This document shows, piece after piece, positions 6,406 through 6,440 of a stretch of 6,440 nucleotides of DNA. This stretch comes from JBCBZH01 sp039815415 (GTDB taxonomy: Bacteria; Bacteroidota; Rhodothermia; Rhodothermales; Rubricoccaceae): positions 1 to 6,440 of the forward strand of contig JBCBZH010000253.1 in assembly GCA_039815415.1 (NCBI GenBank), in the 5' to 3' direction. The notes below the pieces were generated by a model, which was not told the origin of the DNA, did not search any database, and saw nothing but the letters and a program-made list of their open reading frames with translations. The number at the start of each line of letters is the position of its first letter. Within the stretch, counting starts at the first letter, position 1. The translations under genes and the position numbers were made by a program.

Positions 6406-6440
6406 TCTGGCACCGGGCTGCTGAATGGCGATGCCGCCAG
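6402..6440 (-). CDS. Possible 3' end of an upstream gene overlapping the TPR gene by ATGA
   Basis: On the minus strand, one frame reads LAASPFSSPVPE and stops at TGA (6404-6402). That stop overlaps the TPR gene's ATG in the four bases ATGA (6405-6402), an arrangement typical of translationally coupled genes in one operon. Only 12 codons are inside the window, so neither the product nor the reality of the gene can be confirmed. A kinase or sigma factor would be an expected neighbour, but nothing here shows it. Confidence 0.28.
   Translation of the reverse strand: MAASPFSSPVPE

Noticed and set aside
1..6440. CRISPR array, tRNA, rRNA, insertion sequence or phage genes
   Set aside because: I found no regularly spaced direct repeats, no recognisable tRNA or rRNA sequence, and no transposase, integrase or phage-structural motifs on either strand.

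Overview
The window is GC-rich (single 60-base rows counted by hand range from about 53 to 77 %), compactly coded, and no start codon has an obvious Shine-Dalgarno sequence. One product carries a C-terminal type IX secretion (T9SS) sorting domain. T9SS use, high GC and a TPR protein that resembles kinase tails together suggest a Rhodothermota-like member of the Bacteroidota/FCB group. That assignment is inference, since no rRNA or marker gene is present.

Layout, left to right. (1) The 3' end of a plus-strand gene, probably an M1-family aminopeptidase (to 247), ends in a perfect 10-bp inverted repeat whose loop holds the stop codon. (2) A 178-nt gap precedes an exported DUF3047 protein (426-1151, plus). 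(3) A convergent CNNM/CorC-type membrane protein with a CBS pair (1212-2435, minus) follows. (4) A 153-nt divergent promoter region (2436-2588) comes next. (5) An 831-residue secreted beta-helix-like surface protein (2589-5084, plus) has a signal peptide and a T9SS type A sorting domain. (6) Ten bases further on is a convergent TPR-repeat protein (5095-6405, minus). It resembles the C-terminal half of bacterial Ser/Thr kinases with TPR tails, and its ATG overlaps the TGA of a possible upstream gene running off the right edge.

The genes do not form one pathway. Most look like independent envelope genes: exported peptidase, exported DUF3047 protein, inner-membrane CNNM protein and outer-surface protein. 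The TPR protein is the probable cytoplasmic exception.

Two signals deserve attention. First, the 10-mer CGAGCTGGCG (either strand) occurs seven times exactly in 6.4 kb, including inverted pairs at gene ends, a pattern like DNA uptake signals or dispersed terminator repeats. Second, the surface protein is built from about two and a half diverged modules of roughly 175-183 residues. These lie in a stretch of lower GC that switches sharply to high GC near position 4300.
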